DNA from: Ruminiclostridium cellobioparum subsp. termitidis CT1112
GTDB lineage: Bacteria; Bacillota; Clostridia; Acetivibrionales; DSM-1351
NCBI RefSeq assembly: GCF_000350485.1
Contig: NZ_AORV01000031.1
Span: forward strand, 163,254 to 227,253
Direction of reading: 5' to 3'
DNA length: 64,000 nt
In this document: one piece after another, positions 63,719-64,000 of the stretch
Layout of the letters: the number at the start of each line of letters is the position of its first letter
Numbering within the stretch: the stretch's first letter is position 1
The notes under the pieces: generated by a model
Seen by the model: only the letters and a program-made list of their open reading frames with translations
Told to the model about the DNA's origin: nothing
Database searches by the model: none
Program-made: the position numbers and the translations under genes

Positions 63719-63949
63719 TAAGGTACTCCCGCACGAATAAAATCAATGGATGCTCACAAAGTGCTTGCTGGAAATAGTATGGCTCACATAAGTATTTCAG
63801 GCGTCGCACAACACTCGACATCCTGTCTCGGTTGATGCTCAAAGTGACGTCCTGTCACTTTGCCGCCTGATATACTTATGTTTCGCCCACAATTTCCGCA
63901 AGCACTTTTAACCGAGTCATCCATTGATTTAATTGTGCTCGCGTACCTT
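63719..63949. repeat. Large imperfect inverted repeat element
   Basis: Arm 1 (about 63719-63803) begins AAGGTAC and ends ATTTCAGGCG. Arm 2 (about 63864-63949) is its imperfect inverse; shared blocks include AAATCAATGGATG, AAAGTGCTTGC, GGAAAT, ACATAAGTAT and TCAGGCG. The ~60-bp centre holds its own hairpin, CAAAGTGAC/GTCACTTTG (63839-63863 region), and two related GACATCCTGTC/GACGTCCTGTC copies. No ORF lies inside. It could be a non-autonomous mobile element or a large structured RNA. The rest of 63501-64000 holds no gene I can see. Confidence 0.7.
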
Positions 63950-64000
63950 TATTTAATTGATCGTATTGGTTTATTTAACATGTTTTATGAATTTATTTTG

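Overview
The window looks like chromosomal DNA of a low-GC, anaerobic, carbohydrate-degrading Clostridia member, most like the cellulolytic Ruminiclostridium/Acetivibrio (clostridial cluster III) group. This is inference from content: two GH3 glycosidases, two sugar ABC systems with YesM/YesN-type two-component pairs, a Cthe_2159-like carbohydrate-binding lipoprotein, a half-dockerin-like calcium loop, rubredoxin, a flavodiiron protein and strong GGAGG ribosome binding sites. There is no rRNA, no CRISPR array and no complete prophage.

Layout. 1-13.0 kb: carbohydrate use, with a two-component pair, a NagZ-like GH3, a beta-xylosidase-like GH3, a sugar ABC transporter (binding protein plus two permeases, no ATPase) and a divergent YesM/YesN pair. 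13.1-16.9 kb: a zinc-ribbon protein preceded by a 15-bp tandem repeat array, a sensor kinase, a truncated TetR gene, a ParE/Phd-type toxin-antitoxin module and an Imm5-like protein. 17-22.2 kb: two paralogous GntR/ABC ATPase/ABC-2 permease cassettes on either side of an IS110 remnant and tRNA-Ser(CGA). 22.3-26 kb: a CmpB-type membrane protein with hendecad repeats, a tandem HD-GYP protein, tRNA-Ser(GGA), and hicB beside an hicA gene broken by a stop codon.

26.1-33.9 kb: a visibly more AT-rich biosynthetic operon for a cysteine-rich ribosomal peptide (RiPP). It holds an ABC exporter, a 71-aa precursor with seven Cys, a radical SAM/SPASM maturase, a TIGR04066-like protein, an acyl-carrier-related protein split by a frameshift exactly on an A AAA AAG slippery heptamer, and an 860-aa lipoprotein made of two fused solute-binding domains. 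This is the most distinctive system in the window.

34-38.9 kb: an isoprenylcysteine methyltransferase-like protein, a pyridoxamine-phosphate-oxidase-like protein divergent from a MocR regulator, tRNA-Lys(CTT), a CDP-alcohol phosphatidyltransferase and a secreted Ig-like protein. 39-46 kb: one strand carries a diguanylate cyclase, DUF4474, a metallophosphoesterase, the beta-helix carbohydrate-binding lipoprotein, a VTC-domain protein and DUF4956; this looks like a surface or polyphosphate-related set. 46-52.2 kb: oxidative and nitrosative stress genes (catalase, hemerythrin, DUF438, DUF1858, ScdA/Ric, FprA), with CRP/FNR-type palindromes that fit the Crp/Fnr regulator at 59.1 kb. 52.4-59 kb: a second sugar ABC system with its own YesM/YesN pair. 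60-64 kb: housekeeping and small genes (DUF951, MscS, C26 amidotransferase, rubredoxin) and a large imperfect inverted repeat near the right edge.
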